64,000 nucleotides of DNA from Candidatus Heimdallarchaeota archaeon LC_3 (lineage in GTDB: Archaea > Asgardarchaeota > Heimdallarchaeia > Hodarchaeales > LC-3). Where the stretch lies: the NCBI GenBank assembly GCA_001940645.1, contig MDVS01000048.1, positions 62,001-126,000 on the forward strand, written 5' to 3'. The notes beneath the pieces were generated by a model. The model saw only the letters and a list, made by a program, of their open reading frames with translations, was not told where the DNA came from and did not search any database. Shown here in pieces: positions 35,933-45,311 of the stretch. The position numbers were made by a program, and so were the translations under genes. Position 1 is the first letter of the stretch; every line of letters begins with the position of its first letter.

Positions 35933-36213
35933 TTTATTTTCCTCAAACTGTTTTATAATAATTACATGGAATTTGTTTACATATAAAAATCCTTTTGAAA
36001 TTTTGTTCTATAATGTAAATAAGTGAGCAAATTGTAACTAAGAAATAAACGTGTAAAATTTTTTTTCACAAACTTACCTGTTTACAAGTTAGAAGGATTT
36101 TCTAGCATATCACTAAGAAAAATATTTAAATCAGGGTTTAAGAACTAGAAAAGTAATTCCTAAAATGGAATTAGGGTATTTAAATAAAATTAAAAAAGAA
36201 AAATTTTAACTCA

Positions 36214-37890
36214 TTAATGATTATCAAGCTCAGTTTCAGTATAATTCTCAAATTTCTGAGAAGAATCCATTTGTTCCAAGGTAATTTTTAGTGTTTCTTT
36301 CATTAAATATAAAAATCTGTATCCTTTTTCTGATACCGTATAATTTTTATAACGTGGATCATTAAGCACACGTTTTGATATATAAGGTTCGATGTAATTA
36401 AGTTTAGTTAATTTCTTTATCTCTGTTGTAAGAGTTGAGGCAGGAATACTAAGAACTTTGGATAAATAGGCTGGATTTGTTCGCTGAGGGTCGTTATAGG
36501 CAATTTCTATTAATACAAGTATCGATCGTCCTTTAATATTTGAAATTAACTCTTTCCGGATATCTTCTGGAAAATAATTGATTATTGATTCTACTTCGAA
36601 ACCTTCTAATTGAAAATTAGGGGTTTCAAAAGATATAACATTTGTTTTAGCTGTTTCAAGGCCGACAATGATCTTGTTGTAAATATTTCTTAAAAATTCT
36701 CTTTCTCCAAGCTGTATAAACTTTGAAAATGATGGTTCCTTTTTTCTTCTGACATATAAGAACCCTAGCCCAAATACTACCACTGATAACAATGCTAATG
36801 CTAATATTTGAGGAATATTTGATACATCAGGACTAATATTCTCACCAGTTTGTCCAGTATTGAAATTGATAAGGGTGACAGATTCTGAATTTAGTGAAGT
36901 TTGGGGATTGATATCAAAGTTATTAGATGATCCTCCGATTTGATAGAGACCAGTACCATTCCAATCTTCCCAATAATTATTTTCAAAGCTGTTATTTGTT
37001 CCATCATCAAAAGCATATAAATTTGGTAATCCAACAAAGTTATTGTTACGTATAATTGTGTCTTGAGTATTTTCATGAAGTAATAGACCCCATTCTGTAA
37101 CTAATAGAGCATTAGAGCTTTCTAAATCGTTATTTAGAATAGAATTGTTTCTCATAATTAAATGATTTGACACAGTAATACCAAAGATAAAATTCGAAAT
37201 CAAATTATTGGCTATGAAATTATGACTACCTCCTACACCAATTGCATGCTTATTTTCTAATAAAAAATTCTCTAATATGAAATTATAGTCACCAAAGACT
37301 GTAATACCAATAAAAGAATAGTTTAATAAAGTATTTCTCAATACTAGAGTATTATTTGAGTTAAAAATCGAAATACCCGTTTGACCAAATTCATTCTCTA
37401 ATGAATCAAAAAAAATTGTATTATCAGTAATGGTAATTTTGTGAGATTCAAATATTGATACTGCAAGATCAAAATTCCTAAAACTATTATTTTCAATCTG
37501 CCCATTTTGGGTAGAAACAATTGAGATGGCTTTTGTATCGCTACCTGTAGCTGTAAAGAAATTATTTTTTACTTTGAAATTAGAAGATATCCCATCAATG
37601 GTAATCAATGGTCCAAAACCAGATAGATTTAGTCCTTCAATTAAATATGGATCATTTTTTGTTCCATTACCAGAAAAACCATGAGAAAGAAAGTCGCTAT
37701 CAGAATTTATAATGATTGGTGAATCTTGAAGAAATTTCACATTTTCAAATACATTATTAGGTCGAACTAAAATATTTTTAGCTTTAGAATTATTATCAGA
37801 GTTGGAATCTTTAACCATAGAATTGTGTGGGATAAAGATTCCTAATATAAATAAAACTAGAAAAAAGTAAATTGAATATTTTGAAGGCAT
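36214..37890 (-). CDS. Membrane one-component regulator: outside beta-helix, inside winged helix
   Basis: The 558-aa protein starts with a membrane/signal segment (YFFLVLFILGIFI, about 8-20) and continues with a NosD-like beta-helix (about 55-330, opening PIIINSDSDFLSHGFSG). A membrane helix (PQILALALLSVVVFGLGFLYV, about 360-380, followed by RRKK) leads to 174 cytoplasmic residues. The cytoplasmic part ends in a MarR/PadR-like winged helix (about 445-530; SILVLIEIAYNDPQ, LSKVLSIPASTLTTEIKKL, YTVSEKGYRFL). The same polypeptide could therefore sense something outside and bind DNA inside. It lies next to the 1036-aa beta-helix protein on the same strand. Target genes are unknown. ATG start. Confidence 0.78.
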   Translation of the reverse strand: MPSKYSIYFFLVLFILGIFIPHNSMVKDSNSDNNSKAKNILVRPNNVFENVKFLQDSPIIINSDSDFLSHGFSGNGTKNDPYLIEGLNLSGFGPLITIDGISSNFKVKNNFFTATGSDTKAISIVSTQNGQIENNSFRNFDLAVSIFESHKITITDNTIFFDSLENEFGQTGISIFNSNNTLVLRNTLLNYSFIGITVFGDYNFILENFLLENKHAIGVGGSHNFIANNLISNFIFGITVSNHLIMRNNSILNNDLESSNALLVTEWGLLLHENTQDTIIRNNNFVGLPNLYAFDDGTNNSFENNYWEDWNGTGLYQIGGSSNNFDINPQTSLNSESVTLINFNTGQTGENISPDVSNIPQILALALLSVVVFGLGFLYVRRKKEPSFSKFIQLGEREFLRNIYNKIIVGLETAKTNVISFETPNFQLEGFEVESIINYFPEDIRKELISNIKGRSILVLIEIAYNDPQRTNPAYLSKVLSIPASTLTTEIKKLTKLNYIEPYISKRVLNDPRYKNYTVSEKGYRFLYLMKETLKITLEQMDSSQKFENYTETELDNH

Positions 37891-38032
37891 TTTATAAAAG
37901 AGCTCATTTAAAAGATGAATTAAGGAAACCTATTTAGAAAAAACCGTATTGGAATTTAAAGTTTTAGGTTATTTTGTACCACAAATTGAGTTACTTTTTT
38001 CTTAATTACTGAGAATTTTTTAAAAGAAAGGA

Positions 38033-38866
38033 TTAGATTTTTGATAGCAAAAATTCCCTATTAAAGCTCCTTTTCACTAAATAATAAGCAATTAAATCAA
38101 TAAATGCTAATGCTAGTATTCCAATAAATAGAAATAACCATGAAAACATAAATCCGATTATTTCCACCATAACAATTGTTAACAATGGTAGTACTATCAG
38201 AATTGATAATTGTTGAGCGTCTCGTGCAGCTTTCACACGTGTAGAAAGCCAAACCATTGCTGTCACTGAAGCAAATACAAGTAAAGGTGCAACAGTCCCC
38301 AACAGTATTAAAAATCGCAAATCAGGAAGAAGTAAAAATCCTAGTTTTTCGTACACGAAGTAATCTATTAATAAAACGTAGGGAATGCATGATAACCATA
38401 CAACTAAAATCGATGGAATAGCTGAAGAAAGTATTTTTCCTAGAAGGATTTCACTATCTGTCAATGGTGTTGCTAACAGGCTCTCCAACGTGTTTCTTTC
38501 TTTTTCACCTGCTACCGATTCTGATGCGAGAATTGATGGAAGTATTGCAGGCATCATAAGAAGAAATATCACTGGAAAAAAGGATAAAACAATTAAGTAA
38601 CGCTGTTCTGCATCTAAAATATTCCAGTTATCTGTTAACGGTGGAATAATATCTACCACAAATTGAATATTGGCTGATATTTCTATTTCACCTCTCATTA
38701 TTGGTATTCCCACCATAAGCGTCGGAAATAGTATTGCAAATGATAATGGGAGAAAAAACATTGATAATAATATGTTTTTTGACTTGAAAATATCAGCTAT
38801 ATCTTTTTGAACGAGGATTTTAACTAGTTTTCTTCTCAATTTTGATTTCACATCCTCACTGTTCAA
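38033..38866 (-). CDS. ABC-2 type exporter permease
   Basis: The 277-aa protein has six membrane segments and the NatB/ABC-2 signature ESVAGEKERNTLESLLATPL between segments 2 and 3 (about 115-134). An outside loop after the first segment is about 45 aa long. It overlaps the ATPase gene by four bases (the ATPase stop and this ATG overlap as ATGA), so the two are co-translated. The substrate could be a drug, Na+, lipid or polysaccharide and is not identifiable. No third subunit is nearby. Confidence 0.88.
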   Translation of the reverse strand: MNSEDVKSKLRRKLVKILVQKDIADIFKSKNILLSMFFLPLSFAILFPTLMVGIPIMRGEIEISANIQFVVDIIPPLTDNWNILDAEQRYLIVLSFFPVIFLLMMPAILPSILASESVAGEKERNTLESLLATPLTDSEILLGKILSSAIPSILVVWLSCIPYVLLIDYFVYEKLGFLLLPDLRFLILLGTVAPLLVFASVTAMVWLSTRVKAARDAQQLSILIVLPLLTIVMVEIIGFMFSWLFLFIGILALAFIDLIAYYLVKRSFNREFLLSKI

Positions 38867-39816
38867 TTATTGCTTATTTCTCTAAAATAAATATCTTCCA
38901 AAGTTTCTTGTAATAATTTGACCTCAAATACCTCATTTTTATTTAACACAAGTGATTCCACAACTTTGGGAATTACCGTTCTTGGTTCGTTTTTTGTTGT
39001 AAATTCAACAGTATTCGTCTCTTTTGTAAAAATTACAGATATAACACCTTTACATGACTGTACTAATTCCTCAATCGCACTACTATTACCATTTAATGTA
39101 GTAAGAACAATTCTAACATTATTAACTGGTCCTGTTCTAAGTTCTTTGGGTCGCCCAATCGTAATTAGACGTCCTTTGGATATGATACCGATTCTATCAG
39201 CTAATCGTTCAGCTTCATCAAGATTATGCGTGTTAATAAAAATAGTTTGATCTTTTGACTTTGCTAGTTCAATGATCATATCACGAACGTTTTTGGAAGC
39301 TACAGGATCAAGAGCTGAAGTCGGTTCATCTAAAAACAAAACTTTTGGTTCATGTATCATCGCTTTGGCAATTGCTAGTTTTTGTTTCATACCTTTCGAA
39401 TAGGAACCTGTTGCAGTTTGCAATCGATCCTTTAAGTCAAATCGTTCAGCTAATTCTTCTCCTTTTTGCCGAGCTTGTGATTTAGTTAAGCCATACATTT
39501 GACCATAATACTCTAGATTCTTCATCCCTGAGAGTCTTTCATATAGCCCTGGTGTTTCAGTTAACATACCAACATTTTCTCTTACAAGTTCTGACTCATT
39601 TTTAACATCGAATCCACACACTGTTGCTTCACCTCCTGTTAAAGGCAAAACACCGGCAAGCATACGTATTGCAGTAGTTTTTCCAGCACCATTTGGACCT
39701 AATAATACGAATATTTCACCTTTCCCGATGCTTAATGAAACTTGATCGACTGCCAAGATACCAAGTTTATTTTTATTGGGCCGGAACAATTTAACCAAGT
39801 TAATTGCTTCTATCAT
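38863..39816 (-). CDS. ABC transporter ATP-binding protein
   Basis: The 317-aa ATPase has Walker A GPNGAGKTTAI (about 39-49), Q-loop region MLTETPGLYERLSG, signature SYSKGMKQKLAIAKAM, Walker B VLFLDEPTSALDP and switch H in INTHNLDEAERLA. The C-terminal roughly 90 residues form the accessory region usual in DrrA/NatA-type exporters. It is the first gene of a two-gene operon with the ABC-2 permease. Confidence 0.95.
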   Translation of the reverse strand: MIEAINLVKLFRPNKNKLGILAVDQVSLSIGKGEIFVLLGPNGAGKTTAIRMLAGVLPLTGGEATVCGFDVKNESELVRENVGMLTETPGLYERLSGMKNLEYYGQMYGLTKSQARQKGEELAERFDLKDRLQTATGSYSKGMKQKLAIAKAMIHEPKVLFLDEPTSALDPVASKNVRDMIIELAKSKDQTIFINTHNLDEAERLADRIGIISKGRLITIGRPKELRTGPVNNVRIVLTTLNGNSSAIEELVQSCKGVISVIFTKETNTVEFTTKNEPRTVIPKVVESLVLNKNEVFEVKLLQETLEDIYFREISNN

Positions 39817-39940
39817 GATACGAACTATTTTATTTCTTATTTAATAACTTGAATAAAAGAAAACTAAAAATTTTATTTAAAAATTTGAGGATCAGGGTAA
39901 AAAAGACAATTTATTTCTAAAATGGAAAAATTGATAAGCA

Positions 39941-40558
39941 ATGGAAAAAGAATAGAAAGATTCAAAGGATTCTTGGAATAAAAAGTCTGAAGATTGGCAT
40001 ATTCAATTAGAAGATGAAGGGGATAGAAATAGAATAGAAAATTTTGATTTTTTTCTATGGGAATTTTTGGGAGATGACATTAAAGGTTTAAATATTCTTG
40101 ATGCTGGTTGTGGAATAGGTTATCTTAGTAGATAACTTGCTCAAAAAAGCGCTATAGTAACTGGCGTTGAAATCTCAGATAAAATGATTGAAATTGCTAG
40201 AAATCTATCAAAAGAGCAAAAATTAGAAGGAAACTATCAAGTTGATTCTGTTACTGAATTGAAAAATCTAAAATCTGACTATTTTGATATAGTGGTTTCT
40301 AATTATGTTTTACAGGACACACCTGATTTAGATTCAGTAATGAAATCACTCTATCGAGTAATTAAAAATATAGGTCGATTAATTCTTGTTTTTACTCATC
40401 CATGTTTTCCTCAATCTGATTTTACTAAACTAAGAGAAGACAATACTGTTCAATATAAATAGAATTTTCCTTATCTAGAAAGGAAAAAAGAATGTTTCGA
40501 ACCATGGGCTCATTTCAAATCAGAATTTATTTCTTATCATCGTTCGCTTTCATTTTAA
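39941..40558 (+). pseudogene. SAM methyltransferase pseudogene, copy 1
   Basis: In one continuous frame from an ATG at 39941 the translation gives a class I methyltransferase: SWNKKSEDWHIQ, NILDAGCGIGYLSR, then VTGVEISDKMIEIARN and SDYFDIVVSNYVLQDTPD. The frame is broken by TAG at codon 5 (39953), TAA at codon 65 (40133, directly after YLSR) and TAG at 40460, where copy 2 has Trp (TGG). The stretch 40058-40347 differs from copy 2 at only five of 290 bases, while flanking parts are much more different. The 3' end is shorter than copy 2. Confidence 0.85.
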
Positions 40559-40740
40559 TCGATAATAATATATAGATGTTTTATCTATATAATCGTCCTT
40601 TTCTCTGATAATAAGCCATAAAATTTTAAATCGTCTACTCCTAGATCTACTTTTTGACCAAAAGTTTATAAGATAGTCTACTGCTTAAAACTCAAATGAT
40701 AGACTTGTCGAACAACTTGAAAGTTTTCCAAAAATAACGT

Positions 40741-40999
40741 AAAGTGCAAGTGAAACGAAAAATTGCATTGTCTTTAGGTATGTATGAAATCTTCGATATT
40801 AAAGAAGGTGATGAAGTCATGATACATGCTCTTAGAAAAATGGAATATGCTCAATGATATAGATAGTACTACACAGGTAAACGAAACAAGAACCATAATA
40901 ATTGACCCACTTAAGCTTACTCCTTTGCAGGAGAATGTAATAAATGAGATTAAAAAGGAAAGAATAATATTGAAGGAAAATAATTTCACGCAATATTGA
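40741..40999 (+). pseudogene. Possible AbrB/SpoVT-like regulator fragment, frameshifted
   Basis: The first part reads VKRKIALSLGMYEIFDIKEGDEVMIHAL, matching the 'LGIKEGDEVxI' core of AbrB-type swapped-hairpin DNA-binding domains, and stops at TGA 40855. The neighbouring frame then continues IDSTTQVNETRTIIIDPL and LTPLQENVINEIKKERIIL to a TGA at 40997. Together they would make a protein of about 85 aa, so a single frameshift has probably killed it. The family match is short. Confidence 0.4.
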
Positions 41000-41287
41000 C
41001 TCCCCCCCCTTTTATTTAAAATCGGGTAAAACTAAACAACTTTTTTCCAAAATTTTTTCTTTGCTTTTAATTTCAAAAGTATCTTTTTGACCCTTAATTA
41101 AAAGTGAAACCATTATAAATTACAGAAAAATCATTCACCTTAACATTAAATGATTTGGCTTATCATTTGTTGATAAAAATATTATTCTTATCGTGGAAGA
41201 AAATAAATCTATTGAGAAGTATTGTGACGCTACAAAATAGACTATTTTGAAACTATTAGGATCAAAATTAAACTCATACACAAATAA

Positions 41288-41299
41288 TAGGTAAACCTA
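41288..41299. promoter_or_regulatory. Inverted repeat TAGGTAAACCTA
   Basis: Arms TAGGT/ACCTA are separated by two bases, as in the palindrome at 18524-18535, and a half copy GTAGGTAAAC lies at 41336-41345. Both are 65-125 bases upstream of the ATG of the dehydrogenase fragment, where an operator would be expected. Confidence 0.3.
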
Positions 41300-41410
41300 C
41301 ATTGATCATAATTAAATCGGAAGTATTTTTAAGCCGTAGGTAAACATAATTTCCATACTAATTATTTTTTTAATAATAATCTGAATAAGGCAAAATTTGA
41401 AGGAATATTT

Positions 41411-41500
41411 ATGAAAGCAATCGTATGCACAAAATACAGATCACCGGATGTTCTTCAGCTTAAAGAGGTGGAAAAACCTTTCATCAAGGACAATAATTAA
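41411..41500 (+). pseudogene. Medium-chain dehydrogenase/quinone reductase, N-terminal fragment
   Basis: From ATG at 41411, preceded by a GAAGGA ribosome-binding site, 29 codons read MKAIVCTKYRSPDVLQLKEV and EKPFIKDNN, then TAA. This is the standard opening of zinc-type or quinone reductase MDR proteins (MKAIVxTKYGxPDVLxLxEVxKP). The remaining roughly 300 residues are absent. The promoter side appears intact, so the gene was cut at its 3' side. Confidence 0.65.
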
Positions 41501-41662
41501 AATAATTTCTTCTTAAGAGTTATTGTTCGTTTGGAGAATAAATTCGGGAGAACAGTTTTTAAACACAACTTCTAAGATATAAAGATCTATTATGGATTTT
41601 TTAAAATGATGTAATTTCAGCCGAAATTCAAATCTCTGATTAATAACTAGGGTGTTAAGTTA

Positions 41663-43303
41663 GTGAATACAACTTTAGAGAAAAAAATCAAAATACTGCA
41701 CATTGATGATGAAGAAAATTTTTTAGAAATTACAAATCTTTTTTTTAAAAAAAAAGAGAAAAGATTTATTCATGTACCCTGTAATGAGTCAACTAAAGCA
41801 ATTCAAATGATAAGCCAACAGACTTTTGATGTCGTTGTATGCGATTATGAAATGCCACACTTGAATGGTCTACAACTTTTAGAACAATTGCGTAAAAAAG
41901 GGAATTTCATACCTTTTATCATTTTTACAGGACGTGGTAGAGAAGAAATAGCTATTAAAGCTCTTAATCAAGGGGCTGATTTTTATGTTAACAAAGGGAC
42001 AGATATAATCAGTCAATATAAAGAATTATGTCATTTTGTGAAACTCGCTGTTGAAAAAGAGAGAATGAAAAGGGCTTTAACTGAAAGTGAGCTTAGATTC
42101 CGACATATTTTTCAAAAAACCCCTTTTGCTCAATATATACGAAATCATTCAGAAATTAAAAAGGAATTAGATGCAATAGAACCTGAAAACAGGATAGAAA
42201 CAATCAAAACTACGACCTTTCAACAAAAAATTACTAGTAAATGGAAAACAGTCGAGGTTAATGATGTTCTTGTTAAAATGTTAGGCTTTAAGAATAAAGA
42301 TGACTTTATTGCTAATTTTACGAGTCAGATTCTTAATCAAAAGGGTATAATCGCTAATTATGTTAATGATGTTTTAATACCTATGCTGAATGGAGAAACC
42401 TTTGTAACTTCCCATTATTCACTAGAAATTAAGGGCGAACAAAGGTGGTTTGAGTCCACGGTTTCAATTGCTGATCCTGAGTGGTCTGAGGTTTTTATCC
42501 ATGTTAATGACATTACAGACTTAGTAAAAAGAGAAACAGCATTAAAAAGAAGTGAAGAGGAATACCGCAGATTAGTAAAAAATTTGCCTGTCGGTGTTAC
42601 GAGAATGAATTTAGATGGAATTATTAAGTTTGCTCATCTAGATTTTGAACGATCAACCCTTAAAGCTGAGGATGTAATTGGTAAATCTGTATTCACACTA
42701 GCACACTCTACTCATAAAGAAAAACTCAAATCCATGTTTAATCGAGTTATTAAAGAAAAAAAAACTATTCGTGAAGAAATCTTCACTTTTAACGATAGTT
42801 GGACTGACTTACGTTTGATTCCAATAATCAAAGATGGTGAAATAATAGAAATTATGTCTATTCATGAAATTATTACACAAGAAAAGGAGGCAAGAGAGGC
42901 ATTAAAAAATAGTGAGACGAAATATCAAACTTTAGTTGAAAATCTCCCCGTAGTCAGTTGGAAATCCACAATTGATGGGAAAACAACTTTTATTAGCTCC
43001 AATGTTGAGCAGATTTATGGTTACACGCCTGAAGAAATAATAAATGCTGGAGAGGAGCTGTGGTTTGGTCGGATTCATCCTGATGACAAAGAAAATGTGA
43101 TTAAGCACTATCAATCTATTTTTAACTCTGAAAAAATCTTTGATGTTGAATATCGGATTAAAAGAAAAGATGGTCATTGGATTTGGATACATGATAAAGC
43201 CATTAGAGTATTTGAAGAAAATAATAAAGTAGTTGCATATGGCGTTTTTGAAGATATAACAGACATTAGAAAGAGTGAAAAAAAATATATCAGAACCTTA
43301 TAA
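41663..43303 (+). CDS. Receiver-PAS-PAS-PAS signalling protein, no output domain
   Basis: The 546-aa protein has an N-terminal receiver domain (acidic D15/D16, phosphoacceptor D61 in VVVCDYEMPHLNG, T87 in FTGRGREE, K109 in YVNKG). At least three PAS domains follow (about 140-295, 298-410 and 415-540). The last contains YGYTPEEIINAGEELWFG and RIKRKDGHWIWIHDKAIRV. The protein ends SEKKYIRTL, exactly where the next PAS or a histidine kinase domain normally starts, so the kinase part may have been lost. The start is GTG at 41663. No kinase lies next to it, and the gene sits in a region full of pseudogenes. Confidence 0.8.
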   Translation: MNTTLEKKIKILHIDDEENFLEITNLFFKKKEKRFIHVPCNESTKAIQMISQQTFDVVVCDYEMPHLNGLQLLEQLRKKGNFIPFIIFTGRGREEIAIKALNQGADFYVNKGTDIISQYKELCHFVKLAVEKERMKRALTESELRFRHIFQKTPFAQYIRNHSEIKKELDAIEPENRIETIKTTTFQQKITSKWKTVEVNDVLVKMLGFKNKDDFIANFTSQILNQKGIIANYVNDVLIPMLNGETFVTSHYSLEIKGEQRWFESTVSIADPEWSEVFIHVNDITDLVKRETALKRSEEEYRRLVKNLPVGVTRMNLDGIIKFAHLDFERSTLKAEDVIGKSVFTLAHSTHKEKLKSMFNRVIKEKKTIREEIFTFNDSWTDLRLIPIIKDGEIIEIMSIHEIITQEKEAREALKNSETKYQTLVENLPVVSWKSTIDGKTTFISSNVEQIYGYTPEEIINAGEELWFGRIHPDDKENVIKHYQSIFNSEKIFDVEYRIKRKDGHWIWIHDKAIRVFEENNKVVAYGVFEDITDIRKSEKKYIRTL

Positions 43304-43479
43304 CGAATCATCCTATTGGTGTCTTGCTAATTTTTATCTAATCAAGTTAAAAGCTTTTATCATAATAAGAACTATAATATTTTTTGATTTTGGTCTAGAT
43401 TAAAAGAAAATCTTGTTTAAAAATTTACAATCAAAGTATTAAAAACAAAAATATGAAAATAAAATGAGATAAAATTCTA

Positions 43480-44255
43480 ATGAATGAAGAATATAAGTAA
43501 GTGAAAGAATCTTGGGATGAAAAAGCTGAAGATTGGCATATTCAAGTAGGAGATGATGGGGATAGAAATAGGTTATATAATTCTGATCCATTTTTGTGGG
43601 AATTTTTGGGAGATGACATTAAAGGTTTAAATATTCTTGATACTGGTTGTGGAACAGGTTATCTTGGTAGATAACTTGCTCAAAAAAGCGCTATAGTAAC
43701 TGGCGTTGAAATCTCAGATAAAATGATTGAAATTGCTAGAAATCTATCAAAAGAGCAAAAATAAGAAGGAAACTATCAAGTTGATTCTGTTACTGAATTG
43801 AAAAATCTAAAATCTGACTATTTTGATATAGTGGTTTCTAATTATGTTTTACAGGACACACCTGATTTAGATTCAGTCATGAAATCTCTTTATCGTGCAA
43901 CTAAGAATAAAAGTAGATTAATTCTTGTTTTTACTCAACCATACTTTCCACAATCAGATTTTACGAAATTAAGAGAGGACAATACTGTTCATTACAAATG
44001 GGAATTTCCATATTTTGATTTGAAAAAGGAAGTTATTAAACCATATGCACATTTCAAATCTGAATTTATTGCTTATCAAAGACCACTATCATATTACTAC
44101 AAGAATTTAAAAGATAATGGTTTATTGGAACAAAATTTGATGAACCAGTTGTAATAGATCCCGAATTATATGGCTTAGATAAACGAACATTTTTTGAAAG
44201 GAAAATGGAACCTAATTCAGTTATTTTTGAACTAAGGAAAGTTCAATACCAGTAA
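43480..44255 (+). pseudogene. SAM methyltransferase pseudogene, copy 2
   Basis: A second, longer copy of the methyltransferase at 39941. In frame from ATG 43480 it has TAA at codon 7 (43498), TAA at codon 65 (43672, the same place as copy 1) and TAA near 43762 where copy 1 has Leu (TTA). Near 44135 a frameshift moves the end into another frame, which reads FDEPVVIDPELYGLDKRTFF and ends at TAA 44253. Motif I reads NILDTGCGTGYLGR. The longest stop-free piece is 43798-44154. It was probably once an enzyme of about 255 aa. Confidence 0.85.
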
Positions 44256-44281
44256 CTTTTATTATTGTTTAGGTAAAGATA

Positions 44282-45217
44282 ATGGATATTTCAAAAGATA
44301 CAATCAATTGGTTACTTGAAGGAGATCCTTCAATTATTTGGCAAGTAAAAAAAGATTTATTAAATAAAAAAACTGAAGAATACACAGAAGAGAGAAATAA
44401 AGTATCGTTAATAGGTTGGGGAAAAGAAATGCTAGAAAATCAAGATCCAGAGGGGACATGGGCTAAGGGATTATACACTCCTAAATGGAATAGTACAACC
44501 TATACCTTACTTCAATTACGACGTATGGGATTACCCCAAGAAAATTATCAAGCCCAAATAGGAACACGAATACTCCTAGAAAAGGGAAAATGGTCCGATG
44601 GGGGAATAAATTATTTTAATTCAAGAAAGAGTAGTGAAACTTGTGTTACCTCACTGATTTTTGGAATTTTAAGTTATTTCAAAATAGATGATAACTATCT
44701 ATCTAAAATATTCGATTATCTCAAAGAAAATCAGATGGATGACGGTGGGTGGAATTGTGAAATAGAAAAAGGGGCTATCCACGCGTCTATGCATACTACT
44801 CTAATGGCTCTTGAAGCTCTTCATGAATATAAACAGCTGAAAGGATCACCAATAAATGAAATTCAAAGTTTACAGAATAAGGGGAATGAATTTCTTTTAC
44901 AGCATGAATTATATAAATCACATAAGACAAAGGAAATTATAAAGAAGGGAATGATAGATTTTTCCTTTCCTCCAAGATGGAAGTATAACGTATTATCTGC
45001 ATTGGATTATTTTAGGTTAGAAAATCACCCTTATGACGAAAGATTTGTGGATGCAATAAAATTAGTAAAGAAAAAGGAGAAAAATGAAAAATGGAGAAGA
45101 GGACTTAAACATACGGGGAAAGTTTGGTTTGACATGGAAGATGGAAGTCAACCCAGTAGATGGAATACTCTCCGTGCCCATAGAGTTTTAAAATGGTGGA
45201 AAAATATACAATTGTAA
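44282..45217 (+). CDS. Prenyltransferase/squalene-cyclase-like alpha/alpha-toroid protein
   Basis: The 311-aa protein has the repeated helical pattern of the terpenoid cyclase / protein prenyltransferase toroid: ENQDPEGTWAKGLYTPKW (about 57-74), KGKWSDGGINYF, ENQMDDGGWNCE (about 158-169) and LMALEALHEY. These QxxDGxW-like motifs are structural. The catalytic DxDD of squalene-hopene cyclases is not seen, so a cyclase activity cannot be claimed. It starts with ATG 27 bases after the methyltransferase pseudogene. Some proteins of this fold are stand-alone unknowns in archaea. Confidence 0.65.
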   Translation: MDISKDTINWLLEGDPSIIWQVKKDLLNKKTEEYTEERNKVSLIGWGKEMLENQDPEGTWAKGLYTPKWNSTTYTLLQLRRMGLPQENYQAQIGTRILLEKGKWSDGGINYFNSRKSSETCVTSLIFGILSYFKIDDNYLSKIFDYLKENQMDDGGWNCEIEKGAIHASMHTTLMALEALHEYKQLKGSPINEIQSLQNKGNEFLLQHELYKSHKTKEIIKKGMIDFSFPPRWKYNVLSALDYFRLENHPYDERFVDAIKLVKKKEKNEKWRRGLKHTGKVWFDMEDGSQPSRWNTLRAHRVLKWWKNIQL

Positions 45218-45311
45218 GTTAATTCGGGTCATGAAAAACATTGATTTGCGTAGACAAAATGAATTTGCGTTACAAAACAAAATTGCTTAATAAAGATAGA
45301 GTGTTTACTTA

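Larger units (their letters stand above)
40559..41410. other. Non-coding stretch with gene debris
   Basis: No intact gene is visible. It contains an AbrB-like fragment at 40741-40999, a C8 homopolymer near 41003-41010 and two copies of the TAGGTAAAC motif (41288-41299 and 41337-41345). The rest is AT-rich sequence in which I see nothing. Confidence 0.5.

Noticed and set aside
32822..37890. Many short repeated AAT/ATT-rich stretches in the beta-helix genes that look like a CRISPR or satellite at first sight.
   Set aside because: Spacing is about 66-72 bases and follows codons for Asn-rich beta-helix turns; there are no constant direct repeats with unique spacers.
40133..40135. Idea that TAA at codon 65 of both methyltransferase copies is recoded as a sense codon.
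   Set aside because: Both copies carry other stops (TAG, TAA) and a frameshift elsewhere, and intact genes in the window all end normally with TAA.
41003..41010. C8 homopolymer in AT-rich sequence.
   Set aside because: Isolated run without flanking structure; no function can be supported.
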